64,000 nucleotides of DNA from Bacillus methanolicus (GTDB lineage: Bacteria > Bacillota > Bacilli > Bacillales > Cytobacillaceae), in contig NZ_VTQX01000019.1 in NCBI RefSeq assembly GCF_008764295.1, forward strand, positions 1 to 64,000. The letters are read 5' to 3'. Of the stretch, positions 1-9,778 are shown in pieces. Positions within the stretch are counted from its first letter, which is position 1. Every line of letters begins with the position of its first letter. The notes under the pieces are model-generated. The model ran no database searches. It was given only the letters and a program-made list of their open reading frames with translations, and was not told the origin of the DNA. Both the position numbers and the translations under genes were made by a program.

Positions 1-559
1 AAAAACCTAAGTAACGCTCTAAGTACCATCGATCGTCTTCCGTTAACTTCTCTGAGTTCCTATAAGGTGTATCGGAAAGATACTCTTTTTTTCCTGAGTG
101 TAAATAGATGGCGAAATGCGCAATAAGCATTGAAGTGCGCACAATTATTCCTTAAATCAGCCCAATCCAACGCCAGAAACCACTTAACCTTACCAAATCC
201 CCACAACTCAACGTAAACAAAAATCCAATCAAACGTACACTTATCAGCACAAAATCGCGCGCAATCACCAGCGGATGGGAGCATTCAGCCTAAAGCTCAG
301 TTCTCAAAAAACCATACCGTCAGTCGAGTATGAACAAACGAACGAAAAGAGTTACCTTATGAAGCTTTTCTGCATCTATAAAAAGGGGGGCGCGATTGAT
401 CATAATATTAGGAAGGAACATTCAACGATCTATTTCATTAATATCGTTTGAAAGTCACAAAAAATGGGGAAAATTAGTAAGGTGAATAAAGGAGAGCACC
501 CTTTTAAACGTCCCGTAATTAAAGAAAAAATCGCCCTATGAATTGTCAAGGTTCCTTCG
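1..559. other. Region upstream of ctsR without a recognisable gene
   Basis: I see no rRNA, tRNA or convincing protein gene here. A 74-codon minus-strand ORF (284 down to 60) is Trp- and Cys-rich but has no ribosome binding site before its ATG. The last part leads into the ctsR promoter. Confidence 0.5.
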
Positions 560-589
560 TTGCAAATTGGCGTCTTCTTCATGTATAAT
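560..589 (+). promoter_or_regulatory. Probable SigA-type promoter of the ctsR operon
   Basis: A TTGCAA -35-like hexamer (560-565) and a perfect TATAAT -10 (584-589) are 18 bp apart. The CtsR operator begins 4 bp downstream, so a bound repressor would cover the transcription start. Confidence 0.65.
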
Positions 590-592
590 AAA

Positions 593-609
593 AGTCAAAT
601 ATAGTCAAA
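593..609 (+). promoter_or_regulatory. CtsR operator (heptad direct repeat)
   Basis: Two AGTCAAA heptads (593-599 and 603-609) are separated by 3 bp. This matches the known CtsR box, RGTCAAA-NAN-RGTCAAA, exactly. It lies between the -10 element and the ctsR start codon, which indicates autoregulation of the operon and induction on heat or protein stress. Confidence 0.92.
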
Positions 610-629
610 GTCAGATAGGAGGGGGTCTT

Positions 630-1091
630 TTGAGGAATATCTCCGACGTCATTGAACATTACTTGAAACAAGTATTGGAAATGAGCGAAAAAGAGATTGT
701 TGAAATTAAGAGAAGTGAAATTGCTGACAAGTTTCAATGCGTCCCATCTCAAATCAACTATGTGATCAATACGCGATTTACGATTGAAAAAGGTTATATT
801 GTTGAAAGCAAAAGAGGTGGTGGAGGCTATATCCGGATCATGAGAGTCCAATCTTATGATCATGCAGACCTTATTGACCAACTATTATCGATTATTGATA
901 ATCGGATATCGCAAAATAGTGCCGAAAATGTGATATATCGACTTGTTGAAGAAGAAGTTATTTCAAAAAGAGAAGCAAAGATTATGCTTAGTGTTATGGA
1001 TCGTTCGGTATTATATATTGATTTACCGTATAGAGATGAGCTTCGTTCAAGAATGATAAAAGCAATGCTCACTACTCTTAAATATAAATAA
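630..1091 (+). CDS. ctsR: CtsR, transcriptional repressor of class III heat-shock genes
   Basis: A 153-residue DNA-binding repressor of clp and related genes. The N-terminal winged helix-turn-helix contains EIKRSEIADKFQCVPSQINY and the glycine-rich wing ESKRGGGGYIRI, both hallmarks of CtsR. I chose the TTG at 630 (product MRNISDVIEHY) because GGAGGGGG lies just upstream and because an earlier in-frame ATG at 543 would place the promoter and operator inside the gene. It is first in the ctsR-mcsA-mcsB-clpC operon. In the family, activity is lost on heating and the repressor is degraded by ClpCP with McsB. Confidence 0.95.
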   Translation: MRNISDVIEHYLKQVLEMSEKEIVEIKRSEIADKFQCVPSQINYVINTRFTIEKGYIVESKRGGGGYIRIMRVQSYDHADLIDQLLSIIDNRISQNSAENVIYRLVEEEVISKREAKIMLSVMDRSVLYIDLPYRDELRSRMIKAMLTTLKYK

Positions 1092-1116
1092 AGAGAGTAT
1101 AAGGGGTGATAGGACA

Positions 1117-1668
1117 ATGAAGTGTCAAGAATGCCAAGAAAGAGAAGCAACCTTGCATTTTACACAAGTTAATAATGGAGAAAAAACAGTCCTGCATTTA
1201 TGTGAAAAGTGTGCTCAAGAAAAAGGGGAAGCCTTTATCGTAAATACAGGGGGATTTTCTATTAATAATTTATTGGCTGGTTTGTTCAATCTCCAAAACA
1301 ATTTTCAACCAGCGAAGCAAGCGCAAGCACCGCTTTATAAAGAGGATAGCTTGCGTTGTGATGAATGCTCGATGACCTATGAGCAGTTTGTCAAAATAGG
1401 TCGATTTGGTTGTGCAAATTGCTATGAAACTTTTAAAGGTCAATTAAATCCAATTATTAGACGTTTGCATAGTGGAAATTGGACGCATAATGGGAAGATA
1501 CCAAGGCGAATAGGAGGAAGCCTCCATGTTCGTAAAAACATTGAAAATCTAAAGCAAACGATTCAAGAACTTATCTCTCGTGAAGAATTTGAAAAAGCAG
1601 CAGAAATTCGCGATCAAATACGCTTATTAGAAAAACAATTAGAGCGTAGTAATGAGGGAGGATATTGA
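1117..1668 (+). CDS. mcsA: McsA, zinc-binding activator of the arginine kinase McsB
   Basis: A 183-residue protein with four CxxC motifs (CQEC and CEKC near the N-terminus, CDEC and CANC in the middle) that should bind zinc, and a C-terminal UVR domain (about 137-172, [18 protein letters not shown]) of the kind that contacts ClpC. In B. subtilis McsA activates McsB and tunes CtsR by redox state. It starts 25 bp after ctsR with GGGGTGA upstream and is co-transcribed with it. Confidence 0.95.
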   Translation: MKCQECQEREATLHFTQVNNGEKTVLHLCEKCAQEKGEAFIVNTGGFSINNLLAGLFNLQNNFQPAKQAQAPLYKEDSLRCDECSMTYEQFVKIGRFGCANCYETFKGQLNPIIRRLHSGNWTHNGKIPRRIGGSLHVRKNIENLKQTIQELISREEFEKAAEIRDQIRLLEKQLERSNEGGY

Positions 1669-1669
1669 C

Positions 1670-2734
1670 ATGTCATTGGAGAGGTTCTTAAACCAAGCAG
1701 TAAGCTCATGGATGAGTGCGGAAGGTCCCAATTCAGACATTGTATTAAGTTCGCGAATACGTTTGGCTAGAAATTTCAAGGATTATAAATTTCCGACAGT
1801 ATTTACAAGTGAAGAGGGACAGAAAGTAATTGACGCTGTTTACCAAAGTGTAAGTGGACATCCATTTTCCTCGATTGGAACTCTGGAATTATTAGTGATG
1901 GATGACCTTCAGCCGTTGCAAAAAAGGGTGTTGGTAGAGAAGCATTTAATTAGTCCGTATCTTGAGAAAAATGCTGTATTAGGTGCATGTATTCTTTCAG
2001 AGAATGAAGAAGTCAGCATCATGGTGAATGAAGAAGACCATATTCGGATTCAATGTTTGTTTCCTGGGCTACAAATTTCAGAAGCATTGAAAGTCGCCAA
2101 TGAAATTGATGATCATATCGAAAAGCAAGTAGATTATGCATACGATGAACAGATTGGTTATTTAACAAGCTGTCCGACTAATGTAGGGACAGGGATGAGA
2201 GCGTCCGTCATGATGCATTTGCCTGGTCTTGTCCTTACCCATCAGTTAAATCGGATTATACCGGCGATCAATCAGCTTGGATTAGTAGTGAGAGGGATAT
2301 ATGGTGAAGGCAGCGAGGCATTGGGCAATATTTTCCAAATATCCAATCAAATTACTCTAGGGAAATCGGAAGAGGATATTGTTGAAGATCTTCAAGGTGT
2401 CGTGGCCCAATTAATTTCCGAGGAAAGATCAGCAAGAGAAGCATTAGCAAAAACTTCAAACATACAATTAGAAGACAAAGTTTTTCGCTCATATGGTGTC
2501 CTGTCTAATTGTCGAGTAATTGAAAGCAAAGAAGCGGCAAGCTGTTTATCAGATGTCCGTTTAGGGATTGATATGGGATTCATTAAAAATATTTCTAAAA
2601 ATATCTTGAACGAACTGATGATTCTCACTCAGCCAGGATTTTTGCAACAATATGCTGGGGGTCCTTTAAGACCAGATGAACGGGATGTAAGGCGTGCTTC
2701 ATTAATAAGAGAAAGATTGAATATGGAACATTAA
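1670..2734 (+). CDS. mcsB: McsB, protein arginine kinase
   Basis: A phosphagen-kinase-fold enzyme that phosphorylates arginines on CtsR and other proteins, marking them for ClpCP. The 354-residue product shows the family signatures [15 protein letters not shown] near residue 22 and the catalytic-cysteine segment [20 protein letters not shown]. The ATG at 1670 follows GAGGGAGGA and gives MSLERFL, which matches the usual start; an in-frame ATG 18 bp earlier lies before this RBS. The gene begins immediately after the mcsA stop, which suggests coupled translation. Confidence 0.95.
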   Translation: MSLERFLNQAVSSWMSAEGPNSDIVLSSRIRLARNFKDYKFPTVFTSEEGQKVIDAVYQSVSGHPFSSIGTLELLVMDDLQPLQKRVLVEKHLISPYLEKNAVLGACILSENEEVSIMVNEEDHIRIQCLFPGLQISEALKVANEIDDHIEKQVDYAYDEQIGYLTSCPTNVGTGMRASVMMHLPGLVLTHQLNRIIPAINQLGLVVRGIYGEGSEALGNIFQISNQITLGKSEEDIVEDLQGVVAQLISEERSAREALAKTSNIQLEDKVFRSYGVLSNCRVIESKEAASCLSDVRLGIDMGFIKNISKNILNELMILTQPGFLQQYAGGPLRPDERDVRRASLIRERLNMEH

Positions 2735-2765
2735 TAAACCTAACTTGGTAGGGAGGATATAGACG

Positions 2766-5204
2766 ATGATGTTTGGACGATTTACAGAAAGAGCTCAAAA
2801 AGTATTAGCTTTAGCGCAAGAGGAAGCGAATCGTTTAGGTCATAACAATATTGGAACGGAACATGTATTGCTAGGTCTTGTCCGCGAAGGTGAAGGGATA
2901 GCTGCCAAAGCTCTTTATGCATTGGGATTAGGTTCTGACAAAATTCAAGAAGAGGTGGAGAACTTAATCGGCAGAGGTCAAGATGCCTCGCAGACGCCGC
3001 ACTACACACCGAGAGCGAAAAAAGTGATCGAGCTATCGATGGATGAGGCCCGGAAACTAGGCCATTCATATGTTGGAACGGAGCATATTCTCCTTGGTTT
3101 AATTCGTGAGGGTGAAGGTGTAGCAGCCCGTGTATTAAATAATTTAGGTGTTAGCTTAAACAAGGCACGTCAGCAGGTTCTCCAATTATTAGGTAGCAAT
3201 GAATCTGCAGGACATCAAGGCGGTTCTGCGGCAAGTGCAAATACACCAACATTAGATAGTTTAGCTCGTGATTTAACAGCGATTGCCCGTGAAGGAAGTC
3301 TTGATCCGGTTATTGGCCGTAGCAAAGAAATCCAACGTGTGATTGAAGTGTTAAGCCGTCGTACCAAAAATAATCCTGTTCTTATCGGAGAGCCGGGAGT
3401 TGGTAAGACAGCCATTGCTGAAGGTCTTGCTCAACAAATCGTCCATAATGAAGTTCCTGAGATTTTACGAGATAAAAGAGTGATGACATTAGATATGGGA
3501 ACAGTAGTGGCTGGCACGAAGTATCGCGGCGAATTTGAGGATCGTTTGAAAAAAGTTATGGATGAGATTCGTCAGGCTGGAAATATCATCTTATTCATTG
3601 ATGAATTGCACACTTTAATTGGTGCCGGTGGAGCAGAAGGAGCGATTGATGCGTCGAATATTTTAAAACCTTCACTGGCTCGTGGAGAACTCCAATGTAT
3701 CGGTGCGACAACACTTGACGAATATCGAAAATACATTGAAAAGGATGCTGCGCTAGAACGTCGTTTCCAACCGATTACGGTTGACGAGCCGACATCTGAA
3801 GAATCTGTGCAAATTTTAAAAGGACTGCGTGACCGTTATGAAGCCCATCATCGCGTCTCGATTACAGATGAAGCGATTGAAGCAGCGGTTAAGTTATCGG
3901 ATCGTTATATTTCCGATCGGTTCTTACCAGATAAGGCGATCGATTTAATTGATGAGGCAGGTTCTAAAGTAAGGCTTCGTTCCTATACAACACCTCCTAA
4001 TTTAAAGGAACTTGAGGTGAAATTAGAGGAAGTTCGAAAAGAGAAGGATGCGGCCGTTCAAAGTCAGGAATTTGAGAAGGCAGCTTCACTTAGAGACTCT
4101 GAACAGCGTCTGCGTGAACAATTAGAAGAGACGAAGAAAACGTGGAAAGAAAAACAAGGTAAAGAGAATTCAGAAGTAACGGTGGAAGATATCGCGAGTG
4201 TCGTATCGAGCTGGACCGGTATTCCAGTCTCTAAATTGGCTCAAACGGAAACACAAAAGCTTCTTAACCTTGAAGAAATCCTCCATTCTCGTGTTATTGG
4301 TCAAGAAGAAGCGGTTAATGCCATTTCCAAAGCGGTGCGCAGAGCTCGTGCAGGTTTAAAGGATCCGAAGAGACCGATTGGCTCATTTATTTTCTTGGGA
4401 CCTACCGGGGTTGGGAAAACAGAACTTGCCCGTGCGTTAGCTGAAGCGATGTTCGGTGACGAAGATGCGATGATTCGAGTAGATATGTCTGAATACATGG
4501 AGAAACACTCAACTTCAAGACTTGTTGGTTCGCCTCCAGGATATGTTGGCTATGATGAGGGTGGACAATTAACAGAAAAGGTTCGCAGAAAGCCGTATTC
4601 TGTTATCCTCCTTGATGAAATCGAAAAGGCACATCCAGATGTCTTTAACATTTTGCTTCAAGTGCTTGAGGATGGTCGTTTGACAGACTCGAAAGGAAGA
4701 ACGGTAGATTTCCGCAATACGGTGTTAATCATGACGTCGAATGTCGGTGCAGAATCATTAAAACGCAACAAGTATGTCGGCTTTAATCTTCAAGATGGAG
4801 AGCAGGATTATAAAGATATGAAGGGAAAAGTGATGGAGGAATTAAAAAGAGCATTCCGTCCAGAATTCCTAAACCGTATTGACGAAATTATCGTATTCCA
4901 TGCATTAGAGAAAAAACATTTAACAAATATTGTTACATTAATGTCTGACCAATTAATTAAACGTCTTAATGAACAAGATATTAAATTGCAGCTGACAGCT
5001 GCTGCAATAGAGAAGATTGCCGCTGAGGGCTATGATCCAGAATACGGAGCGCGTCCATTAAGAAGAGCGATTCAAAAGCATATTGAAGATCGCTTGTCTG
5101 AAGAGCTGCTTAAGGGTACAGTGTTAACAGGGCAAGCGGTGATCATTGATGTAGAAAATGGTGAATTCACCGTGAAATCGAACGCGCCACAGCTTAATAA
5201 ATAA
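2766..5204 (+). CDS. clpC: ClpC, AAA+ unfoldase of the ClpCP protease
   Basis: An 812-residue Hsp100 ATPase that unfolds substrates for ClpP. It has the N-terminal double repeat (1-145), Walker A1 GEPGVGKTA near residue 208, a coiled middle domain with a UVR-like segment (about 415-480), Walker A2 GPTGVGKTE near residue 545, and a ClpC-type C-terminus. Sequence and length agree with B. subtilis ClpC throughout, with no disruption. It is last in the heat-shock operon; ctsR, mcsA and mcsB supply its regulator and adaptor. Confidence 0.97.
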   Translation: MMFGRFTERAQKVLALAQEEANRLGHNNIGTEHVLLGLVREGEGIAAKALYALGLGSDKIQEEVENLIGRGQDASQTPHYTPRAKKVIELSMDEARKLGHSYVGTEHILLGLIREGEGVAARVLNNLGVSLNKARQQVLQLLGSNESAGHQGGSAASANTPTLDSLARDLTAIAREGSLDPVIGRSKEIQRVIEVLSRRTKNNPVLIGEPGVGKTAIAEGLAQQIVHNEVPEILRDKRVMTLDMGTVVAGTKYRGEFEDRLKKVMDEIRQAGNIILFIDELHTLIGAGGAEGAIDASNILKPSLARGELQCIGATTLDEYRKYIEKDAALERRFQPITVDEPTSEESVQILKGLRDRYEAHHRVSITDEAIEAAVKLSDRYISDRFLPDKAIDLIDEAGSKVRLRSYTTPPNLKELEVKLEEVRKEKDAAVQSQEFEKAASLRDSEQRLREQLEETKKTWKEKQGKENSEVTVEDIASVVSSWTGIPVSKLAQTETQKLLNLEEILHSRVIGQEEAVNAISKAVRRARAGLKDPKRPIGSFIFLGPTGVGKTELARALAEAMFGDEDAMIRVDMSEYMEKHSTSRLVGSPPGYVGYDEGGQLTEKVRRKPYSVILLDEIEKAHPDVFNILLQVLEDGRLTDSKGRTVDFRNTVLIMTSNVGAESLKRNKYVGFNLQDGEQDYKDMKGKVMEELKRAFRPEFLNRIDEIIVFHALEKKHLTNIVTLMSDQLIKRLNEQDIKLQLTAAAIEKIAAEGYDPEYGARPLRRAIQKHIEDRLSEELLKGTVLTGQAVIIDVENGEFTVKSNAPQLNK

Positions 5205-5215
5205 TTGAAATGGGA

Positions 5216-5258
5216 TAAGAGGTATTCGCATTTTACGGTGCGGATACCTTATTTCTTT
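5216..5258 (+). terminator. Rho-independent terminator after clpC
   Basis: An inverted repeat GGTATTCGCA (5221-5230) / TGCGGATACC (5239-5248), with weaker flanking AAGA/CTTAT pairing, is followed by the T-rich tract ATTTCTTTTT. It closes the ctsR operon and separates it from radA. Confidence 0.85.
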
Positions 5259-5437
5259 TTCACTGTTTTCGTAAAATTTTCTAGTATGTATTATTTTCCT
5301 TGCCCCTTTATAGGAATTTTAGAGGTAAAATAGATATGTTAGATTGTAACGATGATGTGGGAAGCAATCATTTTTTTAAAAATTTCTACCATTTTGTATG
5401 ATAATAGAAGTAGATTCACGGATGAGGATGATCAGGT

Positions 5438-6826
5438 TTGAAAAAAGTAAAAACAGTTTATATTTGTACAAGCTGTGAAACCCAGCACCCTAAATGGCAA
5501 GGGTTTTGCAATGGTTGTGGAGAACGGGGAACCCTTGAGGAACAAACAAGTGGCGGTGGTGAATCAAAGCAAACAAAGCCAAGAGTGGCGAGAACCAATG
5601 TGGCCGTTAAAAGATTATTAGAGACCAATTCTTCAAAAAGTGATCGACTCGTAACGTCAATCTCCGAATTTAACCGGGTAATGGGTGGTGGTATCGTAAA
5701 GGACTCCCTATCGATCATTACAGCGGTCCCTGGGGCTGGGAAGTCCACTCTGCTACTACAGGTAAGTCAGGATTTGGCTTCGAAGGGCTATAAAATTCTC
5801 TACGCATCAGGTGAGGAGAGTGAGAGTCAAATTAAAAACCGGGCAGAGCGGATTTTACCAAGCATTCATGAGAATATTTGGATTCATTCTGATACGAGCA
5901 TGAACAATGTGTTAGGGATCATTGAAGCGGTTGATGCAGACGTCGTCATTATTGACAGTATTCAAACCTTTGTACTAGAGGAATACCCTTCAAGGCCTGG
6001 AAGCCCAACGCAAACGATGGAATGTGCCAACGCGATGCTGAAAGTGGCAAAAAGTGCAGAGCGGCCAAGAGCGGTGATGATGGTCGGACAGATGACAAAG
6101 GATAATGAGTTAGCCGGATTACGGGCATTGGAGCATTTAGTTGATACAGTACTTGTTTTAGATGGTGAAGATGGGGAAGAACTAAAGCAGCTTTCCGCTA
6201 GCAAAAACCGTTATGGAAGCACAGGGGAAATGGGCTTTTTCTCGATGGAAGAGGATGGTCTAAGAGCGATTGATAATCCTTCTGAATTTTTCATTACGCA
6301 ACGAAATGAAATCGTGAGCGGAAGTGCGCTTACGGTGATAAAGGAAGGGACAAGGCCAATTATTGTTGAGGTGGAGAGTTTAGTATCTCCGACCTTTACT
6401 CCGTACCCATCTCGAATTGGTGAGTGTATGCGTAAGGATCAAATCAATACGCTCACTGCGATATTGGAGCAACGCGCGGGTTTACAGATGCTGACGCAAA
6501 ATGTCGTTATTAAAACAACTGGAGGCATACGGTTAAAGGAAACGTCTAGCAACCTAGCTGTCCTTATGAGTATTGTCTCTTCTTATAAAGGAAAAGGAAT
6601 TCCCAATGATGTTGTTTTTATTGCTGATATAGGATTAACAGGGGAATTAAAGAAGGTTCCTACTTTAGAAGCGCGCATTCGTGAAATTGAGCGAATGGGC
6701 TATAAAAAAGTATATATTGCCAGAAATGCCTTACGAAACCAAAGTGCTTTTAAAAACATCGAAGTGATCCCGTGTAACACATTAGCCGAAGTAATTGATA
6801 AAGTATTCAACGCAACGCCATTTTAA
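5438..6826 (+). CDS. radA: RadA/Sms-family DNA repair ATPase, divergent version
   Basis: A 462-residue RecA-like repair helicase with the standard RadA layout: a C4 zinc finger (Cys10, 13, 24, 27), Walker A around 96-104 (AVPGAGKST), the RadA KNRxGST motif (KNRYGST), and a C-terminal Lon-protease-like domain. It sits in the conserved radA place after clpC. It departs from usual Bacillus RadA at several normally fixed sites: GDPGIGKST is replaced by AVPGAGKST and KNRFGST by KNRYGST, and the zinc finger sequence differs. The start is TTG at 5438. A terminator overlaps the stop codon, and disA, the usual next gene, is missing. Confidence 0.88.
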   Translation: MKKVKTVYICTSCETQHPKWQGFCNGCGERGTLEEQTSGGGESKQTKPRVARTNVAVKRLLETNSSKSDRLVTSISEFNRVMGGGIVKDSLSIITAVPGAGKSTLLLQVSQDLASKGYKILYASGEESESQIKNRAERILPSIHENIWIHSDTSMNNVLGIIEAVDADVVIIDSIQTFVLEEYPSRPGSPTQTMECANAMLKVAKSAERPRAVMMVGQMTKDNELAGLRALEHLVDTVLVLDGEDGEELKQLSASKNRYGSTGEMGFFSMEEDGLRAIDNPSEFFITQRNEIVSGSALTVIKEGTRPIIVEVESLVSPTFTPYPSRIGECMRKDQINTLTAILEQRAGLQMLTQNVVIKTTGGIRLKETSSNLAVLMSIVSSYKGKGIPNDVVFIADIGLTGELKKVPTLEARIREIERMGYKKVYIARNALRNQSAFKNIEVIPCNTLAEVIDKVFNATPF

Positions 6827-6842
6827 TAATGGCGTTTTATTT
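6814..6842 (+). terminator. Terminator overlapping the radA stop codon
   Basis: A 9-bp perfect stem, AACGCCATT (6814-6822) / AATGGCGTT (6828-6836), is followed by TTTATTTT. Its left arm is coding sequence. It isolates radA from yacL, unlike the radA-disA-yacL arrangement typical of Bacillus. Confidence 0.85.
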
Positions 6843-7063
6843 TGCCTAAGGCATTTGCAACCATCTAGATGGTGAAAATTGACCTTGGCGCATGCCTCAA
6901 CCGATAGAGAAACGGGAAAAGCTGAAGCAAGTATAAAGCAGGTTGAAGTTTGCTGAACGGCTGATTTTAAAAAACCCATTGAATTCGAATTGTTCATATG
7001 CTAGAATTAACGGTTTGTCTTAATTAGGTCTAAATGGCTGTTTAATGCTATAAAACGAACAAA

Positions 7064-7084
7064 ATTAGGTAATATATACCTAAT
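7064..7084. repeat. Perfect 21-bp palindrome, operator-like
   Basis: ATTAGGTA-ATATA-TACCTAAT, 8-bp arms with a 5-bp spacer. A related half site, TTAATTAGGT, lies about 45 bp upstream. There is no T-tract, so it looks more like a protein binding site than a terminator. The binding protein is unknown. Confidence 0.55.
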
Positions 7085-7172
7085 CTCACGATTTAATACG
7101 AATATTATTTTGATTATTATATGGATTGTTCGTCTTTTGTTTATTTTACCCAAAATTAGCGAATCATCTCAT

Positions 7173-7201
7173 TTGACACTTTTTTTTTAGGGTGCTACGC
7201 T
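7173..7201 (+). promoter_or_regulatory. Possible promoter for yacL
   Basis: A perfect TTGACA (7173-7178) is followed at 17 bp by the weak -10 TACGCT (7196-7201); the better TATATT is 23 bp away. Some promoter is needed here because radA ends in a terminator. Confidence 0.4.
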
Positions 7202-7246
7202 TATATTGTATTAAATGAATGAAAAAAGAGTGGATGGAGAGGAAAA

Positions 7247-7354
7247 ATGAGTTTGCATTTTTCTAATATAACAAACGCGTTAAACTCTTCTAACAAAGTT
7301 AAAAAACTCTGTAATATTAGGTTTCAATTTATAGAATTTGTTTATAATGTATAA
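7247..7354 (+). CDS. Possible 35-codon leader ORF ahead of yacL
   Basis: GAGAGG lies 5 bp before an ATG that opens a 35-codon frame. Its TAA stop overlaps the first bases of the yacL Shine-Dalgarno sequence AAAGGAGGTG. Terminating ribosomes would therefore arrive at the yacL initiation site. The peptide is Asn-, Lys- and Phe-rich and resembles nothing I recognise; it could be chance. Confidence 0.3.
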   Translation: MSLHFSNITNALNSSNKVKKLCNIRFQFIEFVYNV

Positions 7355-7367
7355 AGGAGGTGAAGGA

Positions 7368-8450
7368 ATGTTAAAGCGAATAATTCAAGCTTGCTTCCTT
7401 ATTACAGGTGGAACGCTTGGGATTTTTTTTATTGGTGATTTATTGAATCTACTCAGTTTTGGTGATATTGTGGTCATTAACAATCCTTACGTAACTGCGG
7501 TAGTTGGTGCTATTATATTTTATCTTATTTCTTTTTGGGCAGTTGATTATATTGTTAATTTTGTGAAGTGGGTTGAAGAATCATTAGTTAAGGCCCCGAT
7601 CACAGATATTTTGGCGGTTAGTATTGGTTTAGGGTTTGGACTTGTTATTGCATTTCTAGTAGGATTCGCACTAAATATGATAGAGGTACCGATCGTAAAT
7701 ACTGTGGCTCCTATTTTAATTACATTATTATTCGGTTATTTAGGCTTCCAAGTGGGTTACAAAAAACGAGATGAGTTAATGGCGTTGTTAGCTCGAAATA
7801 AGAAGAAGCCTGTTGAAGAAGATGTAGAAGCAGGGGATCGGAATGTCCTGAAGATTTTGGATACGAGCGTCATTATTGACGGTAGAATTGCTGATATTTG
7901 TCAAACAGGGTTTCTTGAGGGTACGATTGTCATCCCGCAATTTGTTTTAGGTGAATTACAGCATATTGCCGATTCTTCTGATGTTTTGAAGAGAAACCGA
8001 GGACGTAGAGGACTTGATATTTTGAATCGCATTCAAAAAGAGCTCTCGATGAATGTGGAAATTTATGAAGGCGATTTTGAGGATGTTCAAGAGGTCGATA
8101 GCAAGCTTGTCAAATTGGCAAAATTAACAAATGGCGTTGTTGTTACAAATGATTTCAACTTAAATAAAGTGTGTGAATTGCAAAAGGTGTCGGTTTTAAA
8201 TATTAACGATCTTGCCAATGCGGTTAAACCAGTAGTGCTGCCTGGTGAAGAAATGAACGTTCAAGTTATTAAAGATGGAAAAGAGCAAAATCAAGGAATT
8301 GCTTATTTGGACGATGGAACAATGATCGTGGTAGAAGGTGGTCGCGATTATATTGGCAAGCATATTGAGGTGTTGGTAACAAGTGTTCTTCAGACATCTG
8401 CTGGACGAATGATTTTTGCCAAGCCCAAATTATTAGAAAAAGCTCTATAG
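7368..8450 (+). CDS. yacL: YacL, membrane-anchored PIN/TRAM-domain protein
   Basis: A 360-residue protein with four hydrophobic segments in about residues 1-115, a PIN nuclease-like domain opening at [17 protein letters not shown] and carrying the acidic residues expected of the fold ([10 protein letters not shown]), and a C-terminal TRAM domain. It matches B. subtilis YacL over its length. The ATG at 7368 has the strong RBS AAAGGAGGTG; an in-frame ATG 30 bp earlier lies before that RBS. The RNA target is not established. It normally follows disA and is followed, as here, by ispD. Confidence 0.92.
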   Translation: MLKRIIQACFLITGGTLGIFFIGDLLNLLSFGDIVVINNPYVTAVVGAIIFYLISFWAVDYIVNFVKWVEESLVKAPITDILAVSIGLGFGLVIAFLVGFALNMIEVPIVNTVAPILITLLFGYLGFQVGYKKRDELMALLARNKKKPVEEDVEAGDRNVLKILDTSVIIDGRIADICQTGFLEGTIVIPQFVLGELQHIADSSDVLKRNRGRRGLDILNRIQKELSMNVEIYEGDFEDVQEVDSKLVKLAKLTNGVVVTNDFNLNKVCELQKVSVLNINDLANAVKPVVLPGEEMNVQVIKDGKEQNQGIAYLDDGTMIVVEGGRDYIGKHIEVLVTSVLQTSAGRMIFAKPKLLEKAL

Positions 8451-8516
8451 TTGAGCTTAGCTAGATAAATAATTAAGTTATTAGTAGGGCTCATTAGAGC
8501 TGGATTGGAGTTTATT

Positions 8517-9200
8517 ATGGCTTATGAAGTCATCATTCCTGCTGCCGGACAAGGAAAAAGAATGGGGGCAGGGAAAAACAAGCTTCTTTTAGAAATAAAT
8601 GATATTCCTGTTCTTATTCATACTTTAAGGGTTTTTGAGGAAGATGAACAATGCGCTGGCATTATATTGGCGATAGCTCCACAGGACGAAAGCTCGTTTA
8701 GAAAATTATTAAAAGAGTACGGTATCCACAAAGTTGCAGCAATGGTTTACGGTGGAGAGGAACGGCAATATAGCGTTTATAATGGGCTGCAAGCAGCCAC
8801 TACCAAAGGTGTCGTGTTAGTTCATGATGGCGCTAGACCTTTCATTGACATTGCGCTTATTCATCGGTTGGTGGCGATAGCGGATGAATATGGTTCGGCG
8901 GTAGCAGCGGTTCCTGTAAAGGATACAATCAAGAGAGTTCAACAGAACGAAGTGGTTGAGACCGTGGATCGATCAAGCTTGTGGGCAATTCAAACCCCAC
9001 AAGCTTTTCGTATGTCTATTCTTAAAAGAGCACATGAGCATGCTCTTGAAATAAATTTTCTTGGAACAGATGAAGCAAGCCTAGTGGAGAAATTGCATTA
9101 TCCAGTAAAGATTGTTGAAGGAAGTTATGATAATATTAAGCTGACTACGAAAGAAGATCTCTATTTTGCAGAGGCAATTATGAGAAAGACTGGGCGTTGA
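8517..9200 (+). CDS. ispD: 2-C-methyl-D-erythritol 4-phosphate cytidylyltransferase
   Basis: The third step of the MEP isoprenoid pathway, transferring CMP from CTP to MEP. The 227-residue product has the nucleotidyltransferase loop PAAGQGKRMGAGKNK at its N-terminus and the IspD motifs VLVHDGARPF, VPVKDTIK and GTDEASLVE. The ATG at 8517 gives MAYEVIIPAAGQG and follows TTGGAG; a TTG at 8505 is possible but lies inside that RBS. It pairs with ispF 51 bp downstream. Confidence 0.95.
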   Translation: MAYEVIIPAAGQGKRMGAGKNKLLLEINDIPVLIHTLRVFEEDEQCAGIILAIAPQDESSFRKLLKEYGIHKVAAMVYGGEERQYSVYNGLQAATTKGVVLVHDGARPFIDIALIHRLVAIADEYGSAVAAVPVKDTIKRVQQNEVVETVDRSSLWAIQTPQAFRMSILKRAHEHALEINFLGTDEASLVEKLHYPVKIVEGSYDNIKLTTKEDLYFAEAIMRKTGR

Positions 9201-9251
9201 TGAAAGCTTGAGCCTATTGAGGTGATGGCTATGGATGAAAGGTGATAAGGG

Positions 9252-9731
9252 ATGTTTCGAATTGGGCAAGGCTTTGATGTACATCAATTAACAGAGGGAA
9301 GGCCGTTGATTATTGGAGGAATTGAAATTCCTCATGAAAAAGGGCTGCTTGGACACTCGGACGCAGATGTGCTTTTACATACGATTACAGACGCATGCCT
9401 AGGAGCGGTTGGAGAAGGGGATATCGGAAGGCATTTTCCGGATACTGACCCAGCGTTTAAGGACGCTGATTCCGCGCAGCTTCTCGTGCATATTTGGCAA
9501 ATGATTAAGGAAAAGGGTTATACGTTGGTGAATGCAGATTGTACGATTATTGCCCAAAATCCAAAAATGGCCCCTTACATAGAACAAATGAAAGTAAGAA
9601 TCGCAGAGTTATTAGAGTGTGACCCTGGGCAAATTAATGTGAAGGCAACAACGACGGAAAAGCTTGGCTTCACTGGTAGAGGGGAAGGAATTGCTGCACA
9701 AGCAGTTGTATTATTGCAGAAAGAGAAATGA
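9252..9731 (+). CDS. ispF: 2-C-methyl-D-erythritol 2,4-cyclodiphosphate synthase
   Basis: The fifth step of the MEP pathway. The 159-residue product carries the metal site GFDVH at the N-terminus, [10 protein letters not shown], the substrate-binding segment [12 protein letters not shown] and the C-terminal [17 protein letters not shown]. Length is normal for this homotrimeric enzyme. It follows ispD with AAGGTGATAAGGG upstream and precedes gltX, the usual Bacillus order. Confidence 0.96.
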   Translation: MFRIGQGFDVHQLTEGRPLIIGGIEIPHEKGLLGHSDADVLLHTITDACLGAVGEGDIGRHFPDTDPAFKDADSAQLLVHIWQMIKEKGYTLVNADCTIIAQNPKMAPYIEQMKVRIAELLECDPGQINVKATTTEKLGFTGRGEGIAAQAVVLLQKEK

Positions 9732-9778
9732 TTTTCATGTTACAATGAGGAGACATGAATTCATATAGGAGGAACATT

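Larger units (their letters stand above)
6842..7246. other. Gene-free interval where disA would be expected
   Basis: About 400 bp, AT-rich, with no open frame resembling DisA (no DAC-domain DGA or RHR motifs in any frame that I can read). It contains a perfect 21-bp palindrome (7064-7084) and a TTGACA hexamer at 7173-7178. Confidence 0.6.

Noticed and set aside
60-284. Minus-strand 74-codon ORF rich in Trp and Cys
   Set aside because: No ribosome binding site and no recognisable family. It could be part of a dispersed repeat, but one copy gives no support.
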